In this document: positions 6,766-6,919 of the stretch, piece by piece
Position numbering within the stretch: the first letter of the stretch is position 1
Layout of the letters: every line of letters begins with the position of its first letter
NCBI GenBank assembly: GCA_959601045.1
Contig: CAUGNZ010000057.1
Coordinates: 1-6,919 of the forward strand
Origin: an uncultured Collinsella sp.
GTDB taxonomy: Bacteria > Actinomycetota > Coriobacteriia > Coriobacteriales > Coriobacteriaceae
Length of the DNA: 6,919 nt
Direction of reading: 5' to 3'
The notes under the pieces: generated by a model
Databases searched by the model: none
What the model was told of the DNA's origin: nothing
What the model saw: only the letters and a program-made list of their open reading frames with translations
Translations under genes and position numbers: made by a program

Positions 6766-6790
6766 AAAAGAGGGCCGCCAAACAGCGACC
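6764..6790 (-). terminator. Intrinsic terminator on the minus strand, upstream of alaS
   Basis: On the minus strand GGTCGC (6790-6785) pairs with GCGGCC (6778-6773), including one G-U pair, around a 6-nt loop (TGTTTG). CTCTTTTTT (6772-6764) follows. The short stem is GC-rich and the T run is good. It probably ends a minus-strand gene that lies beyond the right edge, separating it from the alaS promoter. An attenuator role would require transcription starting further upstream. Confidence 0.55.
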
Positions 6791-6831
6791 GGTTGATTTC
6801 CGATCTCAGCCGAACACATTGAGCAAATAGG

Positions 6832-6909
6832 CCGTTCCCGCAGCTAGCCGAACGCCCCCGCGGCCCCTCCCGGGGCCCGGGGGCGGCATTTTCCCAGTTG
6901 AAGGAACGG
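6832..6909. repeat. GC-rich long hairpin nested in an outer 7-bp inverted repeat
   Basis: The inner stem pairs 6853-6860 with 6878-6885 (8 bp). After one bulged C, 6862-6867 pairs with 6872-6877 (6 bp), closing a TCCC loop. Nearly every pair is G-C. On the plus strand it is followed by GGCATTTTCCC, a short T run, so it could terminate plus-strand transcripts weakly; on the minus strand no T run follows. An outer perfect inverted repeat CCGTTCC (6832-6838) / GGAACGG (6903-6909) encloses it. AGCCGAAC occurs twice nearby (6808-6815 and 6846-6853). It may be a dispersed intergenic repeat or a structured RNA; neither can be shown from one copy. Confidence 0.5.
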
Positions 6910-6919
6910 TGGAGATGTG

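Noticed and set aside
6692..6781. Longer alaS start at the ATG at 6781
   Set aside because: It would translate through the predicted promoter and add 30 residues unlike any AlaRS N-terminus. The strong GAGGAG site points to 6691.
6692..6919. T-box riboswitch before alaS
   Set aside because: No T-box core sequence or tRNA-acceptor-pairing bulge was found on the minus strand, and the predicted leader is only about 40 nt.
6806..6919. Open minus-strand frame from the right edge to a TGA at 6806, possibly the tail of an upstream gene
   Set aside because: It ends about 15 nt before the terminator, which is suggestive. However, it runs through the GC-rich hairpin, gives a Pro/Gly/Arg-biased peptide, and another frame is equally open. 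Sequence beyond the edge is needed.
6901..6919. Possible plus-strand gene start (AAGGA then ATG at 6915)
   Set aside because: Only five bases of coding sequence would lie in the window and no convincing plus-strand promoter precedes it.

Overview
The window is one block of six genes, all on the minus strand, so transcription runs from high to low coordinates: alaS (alanyl-tRNA synthetase), ruvX/yqgF (RNase H-fold protein), mltG (endolytic transglycosylase), a YqeG-type HAD phosphatase, aroK (shikimate kinase) and an AroB (3-dehydroquinate synthase) homologue. The moderately high GC content, the actinobacterial order alaS-ruvX-mltG-...-aroK-aroB, and the YqeG-type HAD protein in the middle suggest a gut-type actinobacterium of the Coriobacteriia, possibly Collinsella or a relative. 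That taxonomic call is inference, because no rRNA or other marker gene is present.

Layout in transcription order. Positions 6919-6692 are intergenic. They hold a very GC-rich hairpin nested in a longer inverted repeat, a minus-strand intrinsic terminator, and a promoter whose -35 overlaps the terminator's T tract. alaS (6691-4034) follows after a strong Shine-Dalgarno. ruvX (4016-3588, GTG start) lies 17 nt downstream. mltG (3595-2240) overlaps ruvX by 8 nt. The HAD gene (2238-1741) starts 1 nt after mltG. aroK (1732-1199) starts 8 nt after the HAD gene. The aroB homologue (1202-93) overlaps aroK by the 4-nt ATGA. No internal terminator or gap larger than 17 nt is visible, so this looks like one tightly coupled operon. 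Six nt after the aroB stop there is a new promoter-like sequence (perfect TTGACA, 17-nt spacer) followed by a 12-bp perfect palindrome, probably serving a gene beyond the left edge.

The operon combines protein synthesis (AlaS), RNA/DNA processing (RuvX), cell-wall glycan release (MltG) and remnants of the shikimate pathway. The most notable point is that AroK keeps all its catalytic motifs, while the full-length, uninterrupted AroB homologue has lost essentially every catalytic signature of dehydroquinate synthase: the NAD-binding glycine motif, all three zinc ligands and the C-terminal DKK. It looks like a maintained pseudoenzyme rather than a working AroB. MltG also carries an unusual cytoplasmic N-terminal tail of about 110 residues with Pro/Ala/Gln/Arg heptad repeats and a His cluster. 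I saw no mobile element, CRISPR array, tRNA or rRNA gene, and no defence system.
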